The notes under the pieces are model-generated. The model ran no database searches, was not told the origin of the DNA, and was given only the letters and a program-made list of their open reading frames with translations. DNA of 64,000 nt from Balneola sp. (GTDB lineage: Bacteria; Bacteroidota; Rhodothermia; Balneolales; Balneolaceae). Within the stretch, counting starts at the first letter, position 1, and each line of letters starts with the position of its first letter. The stretch spans positions 248,001 to 312,000 of the forward strand of contig NZQV01000010.1 of NCBI GenBank assembly GCA_002696035.1. Direction: 5' to 3'. Positions 54,513-63,674 of the stretch are shown one piece after another. The position numbers and the translations under genes were made by a program.

Positions 54513-56003
54513 ATGAATATTAGAAAATACTACCTGCTACCCGTTTTAGTTTTCGCTGTTCTTTTAAATGGATGTGTATCGCTGGAGGTGAATCCCGTAT
54601 CAGGGAATAAGCGGGCTTTTGGCTACAGTTGGGAGCAGGAAGAGGAGATCGGTGCTCAGGCTGATCAGGAGATCATTGCTCAGTACGGGTTATACGATAA
54701 TGAGGAGCTTTCGGCCTATGTGTCTCAAATTGGACAAGATCTGCTGGCGCATAGTCATCTTAGAAGAGAAGATACTCCTCAGAAATTTCAAGATACTGAA
54801 TTCACATTTCGTGTTTTAAATAGTGATGTGGTGAATGCCTTTGCGCTCCCAGGTGGCTTCATTTATGTAACCCGCGGTTTGCTGGCTCACTTAAATAATG
54901 AAGCCCAGTTAGCCGTAGTTTTGGGACACGAAATTGGCCACGTTGCGGCCCGACATGCATCTCAGCGTGCCGTGGAGCAGCAATTAGGTCAGGTTGCTAT
55001 AATTGGCGGGGCTGTTTTGGGGGAATCACTCGGTTATGATGGAGGCAGTATTTTGCAACTCAGCAGCCAGACTGCCCAACTTATGTTCCTTAAATACGGA
55101 AGAGATGACGAACGTGAATCAGATGCGCTCGGCGTAGAATATTCTGCGATGGAAGGCTATGTAGCTGCCGAAGGAGCTGATTTTTTCACCTCTCTAAAAC
55201 GAATCTCAGAACAAAGAGGGGGAGGAATTCCAACACTGCTGTCCAGCCACCCCGATCCCGGTGAAAGAGAGAAAAGGATCCCCGAACTGGCTGAAGAATG
55301 GGCCAAAAAAGGATATGAGCAAAATACTCTGGATAAGGAAGAATACCTGTCTATGATCGAAAACCTGATGTATGGTAAAAATCCCCGCGAAGGTTTTGTG
55401 ATGGATGGGATCTTTTATCACCCTGATCTGGAATTTCAGTTTATGGTTCCCAATGGATTTAATCTGATCAATCAACCCTCTGCTGTAATTTTGGTGAATG
55501 ATGATGAGACGGCTATAAGCCAGTTTACCATAGACAGCGAAAGTGATTCTCCTGAAAGTTCAGTAAGAGGATTTTTAGGGCAGGATGGGATCATTCCACT
55601 TGAACAAGGAGCGTATACAAAAAATGGAATTGAGGGCTACAGAGGCACTGCAACTGCTTTTACCCAAGACAGCACAGAACTCCGCATTCAGCTTACCGCT
55701 TTAGGTTTTCAGGGGAATATATTTCAGTTTCTTAGTTATACTCCCACTAACCAGTATTCCAGTTATGAAGAGCGATTCAGTTCGCTTCCCGAAAGTTTTT
55801 CGCAGGTTACAGACCCAAATATCCTGAATGTTCAACCGGTTCGGCTTGAACTTATTACCACTTCCAGAACGGCTCCATTCTCTGAATTTTTACCCAATGA
55901 ATTACCCATGGATATTAAGCCCATGGATCTGGCAATCTTAAATCAGGTGGATCTCGACCAGGAAATTGAAGAGGGGACGGTGCTTAAAATTCCGGTGCAA
56001 TAA
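54513..56003 (+). CDS. M48-family metalloprotease, lipoprotein, LysM-like tail
   Basis: 496 residues. Lipobox 'VLLNGC' with Cys21 directs it to a membrane. The M48 domain (about 45-270) has HEIGH at 139-143 (zinc ligands and catalytic Glu) and 'DDERESDALGVEYSA' with the third ligand near 205. It resembles the BepA/YfgC type of outer-membrane quality-control proteases. A region without a known domain (about 280-430) follows, and the end 'DLAILNQVDLDQEIEEGTVL' is LysM-like, so it may bind peptidoglycan. Confidence 0.88.
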   Translation: MNIRKYYLLPVLVFAVLLNGCVSLEVNPVSGNKRAFGYSWEQEEEIGAQADQEIIAQYGLYDNEELSAYVSQIGQDLLAHSHLRREDTPQKFQDTEFTFRVLNSDVVNAFALPGGFIYVTRGLLAHLNNEAQLAVVLGHEIGHVAARHASQRAVEQQLGQVAIIGGAVLGESLGYDGGSILQLSSQTAQLMFLKYGRDDERESDALGVEYSAMEGYVAAEGADFFTSLKRISEQRGGGIPTLLSSHPDPGEREKRIPELAEEWAKKGYEQNTLDKEEYLSMIENLMYGKNPREGFVMDGIFYHPDLEFQFMVPNGFNLINQPSAVILVNDDETAISQFTIDSESDSPESSVRGFLGQDGIIPLEQGAYTKNGIEGYRGTATAFTQDSTELRIQLTALGFQGNIFQFLSYTPTNQYSSYEERFSSLPESFSQVTDPNILNVQPVRLELITTSRTAPFSEFLPNELPMDIKPMDLAILNQVDLDQEIEEGTVLKIPVQ

Positions 56004-56004
56004 A

Positions 56005-56034
56005 AAAACCGGATGGTTTATTCCATCCGGTTTT
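56005..56034. terminator. Terminator after the M48 protease gene
   Basis: AAAACCGGATGG (56005-56016) and CCATCCGGTTTT (56023-56034) are perfect 12-bp arms with a 6-nt loop. A- and T-rich ends on both sides allow bidirectional action, also for the minus-strand gene ending at 56106. Confidence 0.88.
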
Positions 56035-56105
56035 AAGGTATGCGCTATGGTAATGACAACTTGGTTAAGCAGTCATTTTAATGGGATCAGTAACATTTGT
56101 GTTAT

Positions 56106-56780
56106 TTAGAATGAAACACCCGCAAGGATATACAATTGTTCAGAGTCTGGATTAAAAACCACGGCTCCGGTTAGCGGTATTGAGAATGTGTCGGTGATTT
56201 TGATCTCTTTTCCAGTGCTGACCCCCACATTTACGAGTGCGAAATCACCAGAACCTGAGTGCCAGCCATCACCGGCGCCAATAAATACATCAGCGGCGGT
56301 AAATGAATAACCGGCTTCAAAATAGAGATCACCACCGGCCGAACCAGCGCCTGGAGCTTCATTTACAATGAAATTTGCGGCAAGTGAGAAACTTTCGATG
56401 CCATATCCGGCGTTGATCTCAATAGCATGGCTGTCTCCATCTAACCAAAGTGTACCGGGGTAGTAATAATCTGTTACCCCAAGACTCAGGCCAAAGTCGA
56501 ATTCATATCCGGCATAGAGATCCATTTCCTGGAAGCCATCGTAGCCCTGAGAACCCCAGGCACCGACTGCAAAACCGCCGGATGAGTATTCTACATAAGG
56601 TTGAAGGGATGGCCCCGAGAAAGCGACTCCACGGAATACATAGGTGCTATAGAGGTCGAAGCCGGCATCAACTTCCTGTGCTTTGGCCGTTTCTGGATTT
56701 AAGGTTGCAAGCAGGGTAGCAAATAGCAGCCCCAAAAGTGATGTCTTTAAATAGTGGGTAATTTTTGTTGAAGTATTCAT
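56106..56780 (-). CDS. TorF-like outer-membrane protein
   Basis: 224 residues from the ATG at 56780; longer upstream frames carry no signal. Signal peptide ends near 'NPETAKAQ' (about 33). The rest is a small beta-barrel of alternating strands: 'VDAGFDLYSTYVFRGVAFSG', 'VGAWGSQGYDGFQEMDLYAG', 'LYILAGVSF' at the end with a terminal Phe. It resembles the TorF family of putative porins (the '..Y.FRGi..s.' signature). It lies 155 bp downstream of the ammonium transporter gene, in the same direction, which suggests nutrient passage; that is inference. Confidence 0.65.
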   Translation of the reverse strand: MNTSTKITHYLKTSLLGLLFATLLATLNPETAKAQEVDAGFDLYSTYVFRGVAFSGPSLQPYVEYSSGGFAVGAWGSQGYDGFQEMDLYAGYEFDFGLSLGVTDYYYPGTLWLDGDSHAIEINAGYGIESFSLAANFIVNEAPGAGSAGGDLYFEAGYSFTAADVFIGAGDGWHSGSGDFALVNVGVSTGKEIKITDTFSIPLTGAVVFNPDSEQLYILAGVSF

Positions 56781-56935
56781 GATCTGAGTTTCTGATAAGT
56801 TATGAGTGAGTGATTGAGATGTGCCTCTTTGGATAGTCATAGTTATGGCAATCTCTGAAATTTGTTCTTCAATAATCTCCCTTACCCGAAAAATGATCTT
56901 TCCGGGCAAGGAAGAATTTTTGATGTGAGTTTTAC

Positions 56936-58360
56936 TTAGTCTGCAAAAGCTCCCAGTTCTGACGTTTTAACAGGGGAGAAATCAGGATATGCATGATTCT
57001 TGTGTTCAGATATATCCAGTCCATCTGATTCAACTTCTTTAGAGACACGCACACCGAGTGTATATTTTATAGCTCCAAATACGATCAGTGAAAAGATAAA
57101 GGTATATGCTGCGATGGAGAGTGTACCCAATAATTGGATTCCAAAGCTATAATCAGCTGAGAAGATACCTACAGCTACAGTTCCCCAGATTCCACATACC
57201 CCGTGAACAGAGATCGCGCCTACAGGATCATCAATTCTAAGCTTGTCAAACATAAGGATAGAAAGGACGACGATCACTCCGGCAATGGCACCTATGGCTA
57301 CGGCATCCATCAGAGATACAACATCTGCACCGGCAGTAATTCCTACCAGTCCAGCTAAAATACCGTTTAGTGCCATAGGAGCATCCAGGCTTTTCATTAC
57401 CACCTGTGTGGTGATCATGGAAGCCAATGCACCGGCACAAGCCGCAAGAGCCGTGGTTACAAATACGTAGGAAACTGTTTCAGGATCAGCACTTAATACA
57501 GAACCTCCGTTGAAACCGAACCATCCAAGGAAAAGCAGAAATACACCGATGGTTGCTAAAGGAATGTTATGGGCAGGAATTCCGTGCACTTTTCCGTCTT
57601 TATATTTCCCCGTTCGCGATCCTAAAAGAAGGACACAGGCAAGCCCGGCAAATCCGCCTACAGCATGAACAAGCGTTGAGCCAGCAAAATCGTAAAAGCC
57701 AAGTTCTGATAACCAGCCACCACCCCAGTGCCAGCTTCCGGTTACAGGATATGCAAATGCAAGTAGCAGCACTCCAAATAGCATGAAAGAAGAAAGCTTG
57801 ATTCGGCCCGTCACACAACCGGAAACAATGGTTGCAGCAGTTGCGGCAAACATAGCCTGGAAGATGAAATCAGTCCAGATAGTCATATCAAGTCCATAAG
57901 CAGGAGTGAGCATGCCAATGGGATCAGAAGCATCAAAGCCTATGCCGAAACCTCCGAAGCCAAAGAAACCGTTGAAATCACCGGGATACATGATCTGAAA
58001 CCCGATAAAAGCATACAGAATGATGCCAATAGTAAGAATGAATACATTCTTATAGATCACATTAACTGCGTTTTTAGCCTGGGTGAGTCCACTTTCAACG
58101 GTAGCAAACCCGAGGTGCATCATCAATACCATAAAGGCAGCGATCAGTATCCAGAGGTTGTCGATAATAAATTTTATGTAGTCGGTGGAGGCTTTGAATT
58201 CATCAAGAGTGGAATACTCATTTCCATAAGCCTGGAAGGTATTCTCTTCGGCTACTTCAACAGATTCGGTGGCTGTACCTGCCACATCAGTAAAGGCTGA
58301 GGCCGGATCTGCAAAAAGCAACACAAGTGCGGTTAGTATTATTCCGTAACGTAACTTCAT
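56936..58360 (-). CDS. amt: Ammonium transporter
   Basis: 474 residues. It has an N-terminal signal-like helix (MKLRYGIILTALVLLFADPA) and a roughly 40-residue extension before the 11-12 helix core, which begins 'IDNLWILIAAFMVLMMHLGF'. Pore and family motifs: 'FDFAGSTLVHAVGGFAGLAC' (first pore His), 'LGWFGFNGGSV', 'GDVVSLM..AIGAIAG' and 'VHGVCGIWGTVAVGIFS' (second pore His). It conducts NH3/NH4+. No glnK/P-II gene is adjacent, unlike the usual pair. The porin-like gene follows. Confidence 0.93.
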   Translation of the reverse strand: MKLRYGIILTALVLLFADPASAFTDVAGTATESVEVAEENTFQAYGNEYSTLDEFKASTDYIKFIIDNLWILIAAFMVLMMHLGFATVESGLTQAKNAVNVIYKNVFILTIGIILYAFIGFQIMYPGDFNGFFGFGGFGIGFDASDPIGMLTPAYGLDMTIWTDFIFQAMFAATAATIVSGCVTGRIKLSSFMLFGVLLLAFAYPVTGSWHWGGGWLSELGFYDFAGSTLVHAVGGFAGLACVLLLGSRTGKYKDGKVHGIPAHNIPLATIGVFLLFLGWFGFNGGSVLSADPETVSYVFVTTALAACAGALASMITTQVVMKSLDAPMALNGILAGLVGITAGADVVSLMDAVAIGAIAGVIVVLSILMFDKLRIDDPVGAISVHGVCGIWGTVAVGIFSADYSFGIQLLGTLSIAAYTFIFSLIVFGAIKYTLGVRVSKEVESDGLDISEHKNHAYPDFSPVKTSELGAFAD

Positions 58361-58654
58361 TTGTAAAGAGTTTAATTAAGGTTGAGTGAGTGAATAGCTT
58401 GAACAACTAAATAAGCTGGTACTAAAATAGTTAGGTGAAATTAATAATCAAACATAATTATTTAATTAAATAAGCATAATAACATTACTTAAGTGCATGA
58501 TATTTTACATTGACTAATAATTGTTCTGAAAGCGGTTCCAATTGCCTTAATCTTTTAGAAAAGCCCTTTCAGTTTTTTAAGTGAAATGATTCTTAAACCT
58601 GAAAAAGAAAAGCTTTATCTTTATTGCGTAATTTTTAATTCAAAAAAAGATCGC
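58361..58654. promoter_or_regulatory. Divergent control region between amt and purB with a 16-bp palindrome
   Basis: TTATTTAATTAAATAA (58458-58473) is a perfect 16-bp palindrome 98 bp before the amt start in a very AT-rich stretch; it could be an operator. On the purB side TATCTTTA (58616-58623) resembles the TAnnTTTG box. No ORF. Confidence 0.4.
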
Positions 58655-59950
58655 ATGATTGCTCGTTATTCCCGCGAAGAAATGTCGGATCTGTGGACCG
58701 ATGAACAACAATTTCAAGCCTGGCTGGACGTGGAGCTTGCTGCATGCTGGGCATGGGCTAAGCTCGGCAAGATCCCTATGGAGGATGTGGAAAAGCTGTA
58801 TGAAAATGCCAGTTTTGATGTTGCCCGAATCAAAGAAATTGAAGCTCAAACCCGACATGATGTAGTTGCCTTTACACGTGCTGTTTCTGAAACCCTTGGC
58901 GACGAAAAGAAGTGGGTACACTATGGACTTACTTCTACAGATGTAGTGGATACCGCATGGGGAGTTCGCCTGAAAAGAGCGAATGAAATTCTTTTAGAAG
59001 GAATAGAACGGATTATTGACGTACTCGCTGATAAAGCAAAAAAACACAAATTCACGGTAATGATGGGTCGTACCCACGGCATCCATGCTGAACCGACTAC
59101 TTTTGGGTTGAAGTGTGCGCTTTGGTATGCGGAAATGAACCGAAACCTGGAGCGTTTCAAAAGAGCAGCTGCAGATGTTGAGTTTGGAAAACTATCCGGC
59201 TCGGTGGGAACTTTTGCAAACATTCCTCCTGAAGTGGAAGAATATACCTGCGAGAAACTGGGACTGAGTCCGGCTCCAATATCAACCCAGACCTTACAGC
59301 GCGACCGACATGCCTATTATCTTTCAACACTGGCTTTGATCGGTTCAACCCTTGAAAAGATGGCGGTCGAAGTTCGTCATCTGCAGCGTAGTGAGTTGCG
59401 TGAAGCAGAAGAAGCGTTCCGAAAAGGGCAGAAAGGTTCTTCCTCCATGCCACATAAACGCAATCCTATTAGTTCAGAGAATATTTCGGGATGTGCACGG
59501 GTTCTTCGTGGCTACATGGTCACCAGTTTTGAGAATATTCCTCTATGGCACGAGCGTGATATTTCGCATTCCTCTGCCGAGCGAATTATCCTTCCGGATG
59601 CCACAACCTTGCTGGATTATATGCTGAACCGGTTTGCCGGGGTGATCGAAAACCTTGTTGTTTTTGAGGATAACATGGAATCTAATATCTGGAAAACACA
59701 GGGACTGGTTTTTTCACAACGACTTCTTCACAAATTGATCGACAAGGGAATGCCACGAGAGCAAGCTTACGATACGGTGCAACCCCTTGCTATGAAGTCT
59801 TGGGAAGAGCAAACACTGTTCAAACCAATCGTGGAAGCCAATAATACGATTCAGGAAACGCTGACTCAGGAAGAAATTGATGAAGCGTTCGACCTGAACC
59901 ACCACACCCGAAATGTGGACCGCATCTTCCAGCGTGTAGGGTTAGAATAA
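58655..59950 (+). CDS. purB: Adenylosuccinate lyase
   Basis: 431 residues from the ATG at 58655 (the open frame upstream adds 23 residues not typical of the family). It cleaves SAICAR and adenylosuccinate in purine synthesis, releasing fumarate. '[16 protein letters not shown]' contains the catalytic His141, and the fumarase-superfamily signature [11 protein letters not shown] is at 261-271 with the catalytic Ser in it. Short type, as in Bacillus. Own terminator downstream. Confidence 0.96.
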   Translation: MIARYSREEMSDLWTDEQQFQAWLDVELAACWAWAKLGKIPMEDVEKLYENASFDVARIKEIEAQTRHDVVAFTRAVSETLGDEKKWVHYGLTSTDVVDTAWGVRLKRANEILLEGIERIIDVLADKAKKHKFTVMMGRTHGIHAEPTTFGLKCALWYAEMNRNLERFKRAAADVEFGKLSGSVGTFANIPPEVEEYTCEKLGLSPAPISTQTLQRDRHAYYLSTLALIGSTLEKMAVEVRHLQRSELREAEEAFRKGQKGSSSMPHKRNPISSENISGCARVLRGYMVTSFENIPLWHERDISHSSAERIILPDATTLLDYMLNRFAGVIENLVVFEDNMESNIWKTQGLVFSQRLLHKLIDKGMPREQAYDTVQPLAMKSWEEQTLFKPIVEANNTIQETLTQEEIDEAFDLNHHTRNVDRIFQRVGLE

Positions 59951-60024
59951 AATAGCGAAGCCCTAAACCCGCTTAGACACAGTGGGTCAGGAGCGAGATA
60001 TTATAGTGACTCAATTAAACGTAG

Positions 60025-60052
60025 GGCGGACAGATTTGTCCGCCTTTTTTTT
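60025..60052 (+). terminator. Terminator of purB
   Basis: GGCGGACA (60025-60032), 4-nt loop, TGTCCGCC (60037-60044), then eight T. It lies 75 bp after the stop. Confidence 0.85.
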
Positions 60053-60169
60053 GAGTAATTACCAATCAATTATCCATCTTTCCGCCTTTTGGGGAGGACT
60101 CGAAATCATGGGAGGCATTTCCCGGGCTAGGCCACAAAGATGGAGATTCCAATTTGACTACTTCTTATC

Positions 60170-61024
60170 TCAAGCCAAAATAGACTCACAAATAAAGTCA
60201 GGTATGATTCCGGTTGAGTTGATCCAGAGTTCGGCGTTATCGGAGCGGGTGTTACCGCTGAGGACCAGCATGGTTTTTAATCCAAATTTATTACCGCCCA
60301 GAATATCGGTACTGAGGGTATCACCAACCATCAGGATGTCATCTTTGTTGTATTTGAACTCTTCCTGATTGATATGCTCGAAGGCGTAGTTGAACATCTG
60401 CGTATCGGGTTTGCCGAAGTGGATGAATTTTTTGTTGAGCATGCTTTCGCAGAGTTTGGCAAGTCCGCCGGTGGCTACAGAGACATCATTTTTGTTAACC
60501 GGATAGTATTTATCGGAATTGGCAACGATGACCGGCACGGTCTTGCGGCGCAGAAAATTTACCGTAGTATCAATATCGGTGTTCCAGTCGAAGCCCTCAT
60601 CATCCAGAAAGACGAAAGCCGAGATATCATCCAGGTCATCCAGATCAATATCTCGTACGGCTATATGATCTAAACCGGACTGGAGGATGTATTCAGCTGA
60701 GCTGTCGGTGCCCAGATATGCAATTTTACCTTCCCTGATCTTGTGCGTTAAAAACTGTTTAGCCAGCATTCCCGAGGTGATGATCTCATCAACTTTTAGA
60801 TCTTTTAATCCCAGACGATCAAAAACGTCGGCTTGTTGCTGTTGACTTCTGGAGGCATCGTTGGTGAGAACCCGAAGCTCAATGCCTTCATCCCGCAAAA
60901 ACTTAATGGTGTCGGGTACGCCTTCAATAAGGCCTTTGTGATTTTTGAGTACACCGTAAGAATCGAGGAAAACGACTTTAAAATTTTTGGCAATATCGCG
61001 AAAAGAGGGGACACGTATGTTCAT
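60170..61024 (-). CDS. Class IIA HAD protein with altered motif I
   Basis: 284 residues. HAD fold with motif I 'VVFLDSYGVLKNHKG' (Asp21 nucleophile; the usual second Asp is Tyr23), motif II 'LRVLTNDAS', motif III Lys in 'IHFGKPDTQMFNYAF' and motif IV 'ILMVGDTLSTDILGGNKFG'. The large C2 cap between motifs II and III fits NagD-like class IIA. The DxDG-to-DSYG change is similar to the DVWGV form of one class IIA subgroup. Substrate unknown. Its ATG overlaps the upstream stop (TAATG), so it is coupled to the kinase-like gene. Confidence 0.82.
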   Translation of the reverse strand: MNIRVPSFRDIAKNFKVVFLDSYGVLKNHKGLIEGVPDTIKFLRDEGIELRVLTNDASRSQQQQADVFDRLGLKDLKVDEIITSGMLAKQFLTHKIREGKIAYLGTDSSAEYILQSGLDHIAVRDIDLDDLDDISAFVFLDDEGFDWNTDIDTTVNFLRRKTVPVIVANSDKYYPVNKNDVSVATGGLAKLCESMLNKKFIHFGKPDTQMFNYAFEHINQEEFKYNKDDILMVGDTLSTDILGGNKFGLKTMLVLSGNTRSDNAELWINSTGIIPDFICESILA

Positions 61025-62067
61025 TACAGATCCAGGGCTTTTAAGAGAGGTTCAGGGTCAAATTTTTCATCAAGTTGGGGGAGGTATCGGTCGTAGGCTT
61101 CTTTTTGAAGCTTGGTAGCAAAGATATCGTGGAAAAAATACTTTCCATACTTCACCACATAATTCAGAATAAAAAACCGGAAAGCTTCTTTCAGAAAGCG
61201 GATCTCGGTTTCAGTAAGCGGATATTCTTTATGATATGCTTTCAGGAAAATCAGAAACCGTTCCTCCATTAAAGGATCTACATCATAACTAAAAACAGTT
61301 TTATCTCCTACATCCGATACAATTCGTGCAAAAAAGTAGAAATCGATCATCCGGTTACTGATGCGAAACCAGTCATAATCCCAGCGCGAAAACAATTTGT
61401 ATTGAGGGGTCACTGAAAAATTCCCAATATTCCAGTCTACGAAAACGGGGATGGTATCGAGCTGGTTAGCACCAAGTCTTTCCACATTCTCAAAAAACAG
61501 ATTGCAATGGTTTTTAATTTTATCCAGGTGCATGCGGTATTCGTGCTGACCAACATCGGTATCAAGTGTTTCCAGGAGGTGATTGATATCTACCGCCAGG
61601 GTTTTGGATGAACCGGGCAGCGTATTCCGGATGGTGTGGCAGGCTTTGTGAAATTTGGCAAATTCCTTCCCCAGCTGTTCGATCTGCTCTTTCGACTGTC
61701 GCTTAGCCGGTTTTCGCTTGATCTTGATGGGCCGGTAAAAAACCACCCAGGCATCTATAACCTCATCGGTATGACGATGCACAAACAGCGAATTTTCTTT
61801 GATGAGGGAACGAGCCAGGAAGTTTTCAAACGGATCGGGAAGATTGTTAGACAGCGAATTGATAATGCTGTGATCTTCCACAAAATGTTCAAACTGTCCA
61901 AAATATGAGAGCTTGGCGATGATGATATTTCCGTCCTTAAAAGTAATCCGGTACACATGATTTGTGGACACTTTGGCACTTATATCCGTAATGGTGATGA
62001 TAGTTCGGGTAGGATCGTAAGCGCGCCAGGCTTCCTTCACAATCTCATTAAAATCAATAAACTTCAT
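61024..62067 (-). CDS. APH/choline-kinase-like phosphotransferase
   Basis: 347 residues. Weak but ordered kinase signs: 'VYRITFKDGNIIIAKLSYFG' with the ATP Lys near 52, the catalytic loop 'VFVDWNIGNF' (Asp211 and Asn216, the D-x4-N spacing of APH enzymes, but without the usual His before Asp) and the metal motif 'SRWDYDWF' (Asp230/Asp232). The C-terminal helical half is typical of choline kinase/APH relatives. It probably phosphorylates a small hydroxyl or amino compound. It starts 12 bp after the GS-like gene and overlaps the HAD gene. Confidence 0.7.
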   Translation of the reverse strand: MKFIDFNEIVKEAWRAYDPTRTIITITDISAKVSTNHVYRITFKDGNIIIAKLSYFGQFEHFVEDHSIINSLSNNLPDPFENFLARSLIKENSLFVHRHTDEVIDAWVVFYRPIKIKRKPAKRQSKEQIEQLGKEFAKFHKACHTIRNTLPGSSKTLAVDINHLLETLDTDVGQHEYRMHLDKIKNHCNLFFENVERLGANQLDTIPVFVDWNIGNFSVTPQYKLFSRWDYDWFRISNRMIDFYFFARIVSDVGDKTVFSYDVDPLMEERFLIFLKAYHKEYPLTETEIRFLKEAFRFFILNYVVKYGKYFFHDIFATKLQKEAYDRYLPQLDEKFDPEPLLKALDL

Positions 62068-62079
62068 ACAAATGGTTGG

Positions 62080-63438
62080 TTAAATAATTTCAAAATAGCG
62101 TTTTAATTCCCAGTCAGTAACGGCTTTAGTAAATTGTCGCCATTCCCACTCTCTCGTCCGTATAAAATGGTCGGTAAATTCTTCCCCAAAAAGAGTATTC
62201 GCCAAATCAGAATTCTTCATTTTTTGAGTAGCCTCAGCTAAAGTTCTGGGGAGTGGTTGATGACCTTCTTGTGCATATTCATTTCCAGTTGTAGCCTCAA
62301 TTTCCAGGGAAAGCTTATTTTTGATACCATATAATCCGGAAGCCAAACTTGCAGCCATAGAAAGATAAGGATTGGCATCGGCTCCCGGAATCCGGGTTTC
62401 CAGCCGCATAGAATCTTTACCATGATTGATGACACGCAGTGCGGTAGTCCGGTTTTCGATTCCCCAGCTTACCGAGGTGGCAGCCCACGAACCTTCAACC
62501 ATGCGTTTATAACTATTAACGGTTGGTGCGTACATCGGTAAAATATAGGGCATACAATACAACAGACCGGCAATATAATACTCCAATAATTTGCTTATGG
62601 AATGATCGGTAGTTTCATCAAAAAATAAATTAGCGTCTTCTTTTTCATTCCACAAGCTCTGGTGAATATGCCCGCTGCAACCCGGAAGGTCTACATTCCA
62701 TTTGGCCATGAAGCTGGCAATGATCTCATGCCGATAGGCAATTTCCTTCACTCCGGTTTTAAATAAAATGGCTCGGTCGGCGGCTTCCAGAATATCGGTA
62801 TAAGTTATGGCTGCTTCGTATACGCCATCTCCGGTTTCGGTGTGAAGGCCTTCAATAGGTACTCCAAATTTCCCAAGCAGATTGAAAATATCATCAAAGA
62901 AATCTTGATTCTGGGAAGACCTAAGAATGGAATATCCGAACATACCGGGCGTGAGGGGAGTTGGGTTGATTCCATCTTTTTGTTTGAGCGAATCGGGAGT
63001 TTCTCTGAAATTAAACCACTCAAATTCGTTAGAGAATTTGGGTTTGAAGCCAAGGTCGTGTGCTTCCTTAGTTACTCGCTTTAAAAGGGAACGGGGACAA
63101 ACCGCAGCAATAGCTTCATCCTGATGAAAGTCGGCCAGAAAAAAAGGAGTGTCATCATTCCAGGGAATCTCGCGAAAAGTAGAGAGGTCGATGGTGGCCT
63201 TGGCGTCAGGAAAGCCGGTGTGCCAGCCGGTTACTTTGGAGTTGTCGTAGACCGCATCGTTGGCGTCCCAACCAAAAACCACATCACAAAATCCAAGATC
63301 CTGATCAACAGCTTTGAGAAATTTGTCCCTGGAAATGACTTTGCCCCGCAAAATTCCATCGATGTCGCAGACACCAAGTTTTACTTTGCTTGAAGGAGAA
63401 GCCTTTACTGCTTCGATGATATCCTTAGATGTTTTCAT
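62080..63438 (-). CDS. Glutamine-synthetase-family ligase (gamma-glutamyl-amine synthetase-like)
   Basis: 452 residues from the ATG at 63438 (a TTG three codons upstream is also open). N-terminal beta-grasp 'GVCDIDGILRGKVISRDKFL' and the catalytic domain with 'TETGDGVYEAAITYTDILEA', 'FMAKWNVDLPGCSGHIHQSL', 'PTVNSYKRMVEGSWAATSVS', 'ENRTTALRV' and 'RLETRIPGADANPYLSMAAS'. The 'CDIDGxLRGK' start is typical of PuuA-like and related ligases rather than housekeeping GlnA; it lacks an obvious GlnA adenylylation Tyr loop. It likely couples Glu to an amine using ATP. First gene of the operon with kinase- and HAD-like genes. Confidence 0.82.
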   Translation of the reverse strand: MKTSKDIIEAVKASPSSKVKLGVCDIDGILRGKVISRDKFLKAVDQDLGFCDVVFGWDANDAVYDNSKVTGWHTGFPDAKATIDLSTFREIPWNDDTPFFLADFHQDEAIAAVCPRSLLKRVTKEAHDLGFKPKFSNEFEWFNFRETPDSLKQKDGINPTPLTPGMFGYSILRSSQNQDFFDDIFNLLGKFGVPIEGLHTETGDGVYEAAITYTDILEAADRAILFKTGVKEIAYRHEIIASFMAKWNVDLPGCSGHIHQSLWNEKEDANLFFDETTDHSISKLLEYYIAGLLYCMPYILPMYAPTVNSYKRMVEGSWAATSVSWGIENRTTALRVINHGKDSMRLETRIPGADANPYLSMAASLASGLYGIKNKLSLEIEATTGNEYAQEGHQPLPRTLAEATQKMKNSDLANTLFGEEFTDHFIRTREWEWRQFTKAVTDWELKRYFEII

Positions 63439-63674
63439 GTACGCCAATCCTATAGAATGAGTGAACCATAAAACTAACTAAACCCAGTGACTTTTTTGAA
63501 TGGAATATGCAGAATATGTCAGCTGTTCAGATGTGATTTTAGGTAGAAATCCTGGTAGTCGGATCGTAGAAAAATTTAAAAGTGTGTTTTTGACAATTAT
63601 TTATAGCTTTTTTGATCGTTTTGTTTAATTTTAGAATTCAATCAATGGGTCACTAAACAATTAATATTATTAAC

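Noticed and set aside
59982-60368. 128-aa plus-strand ORF after purB
   Set aside because: It runs through the purB terminator and then antisense to the HAD gene; no ribosome binding site and no protein-like features.
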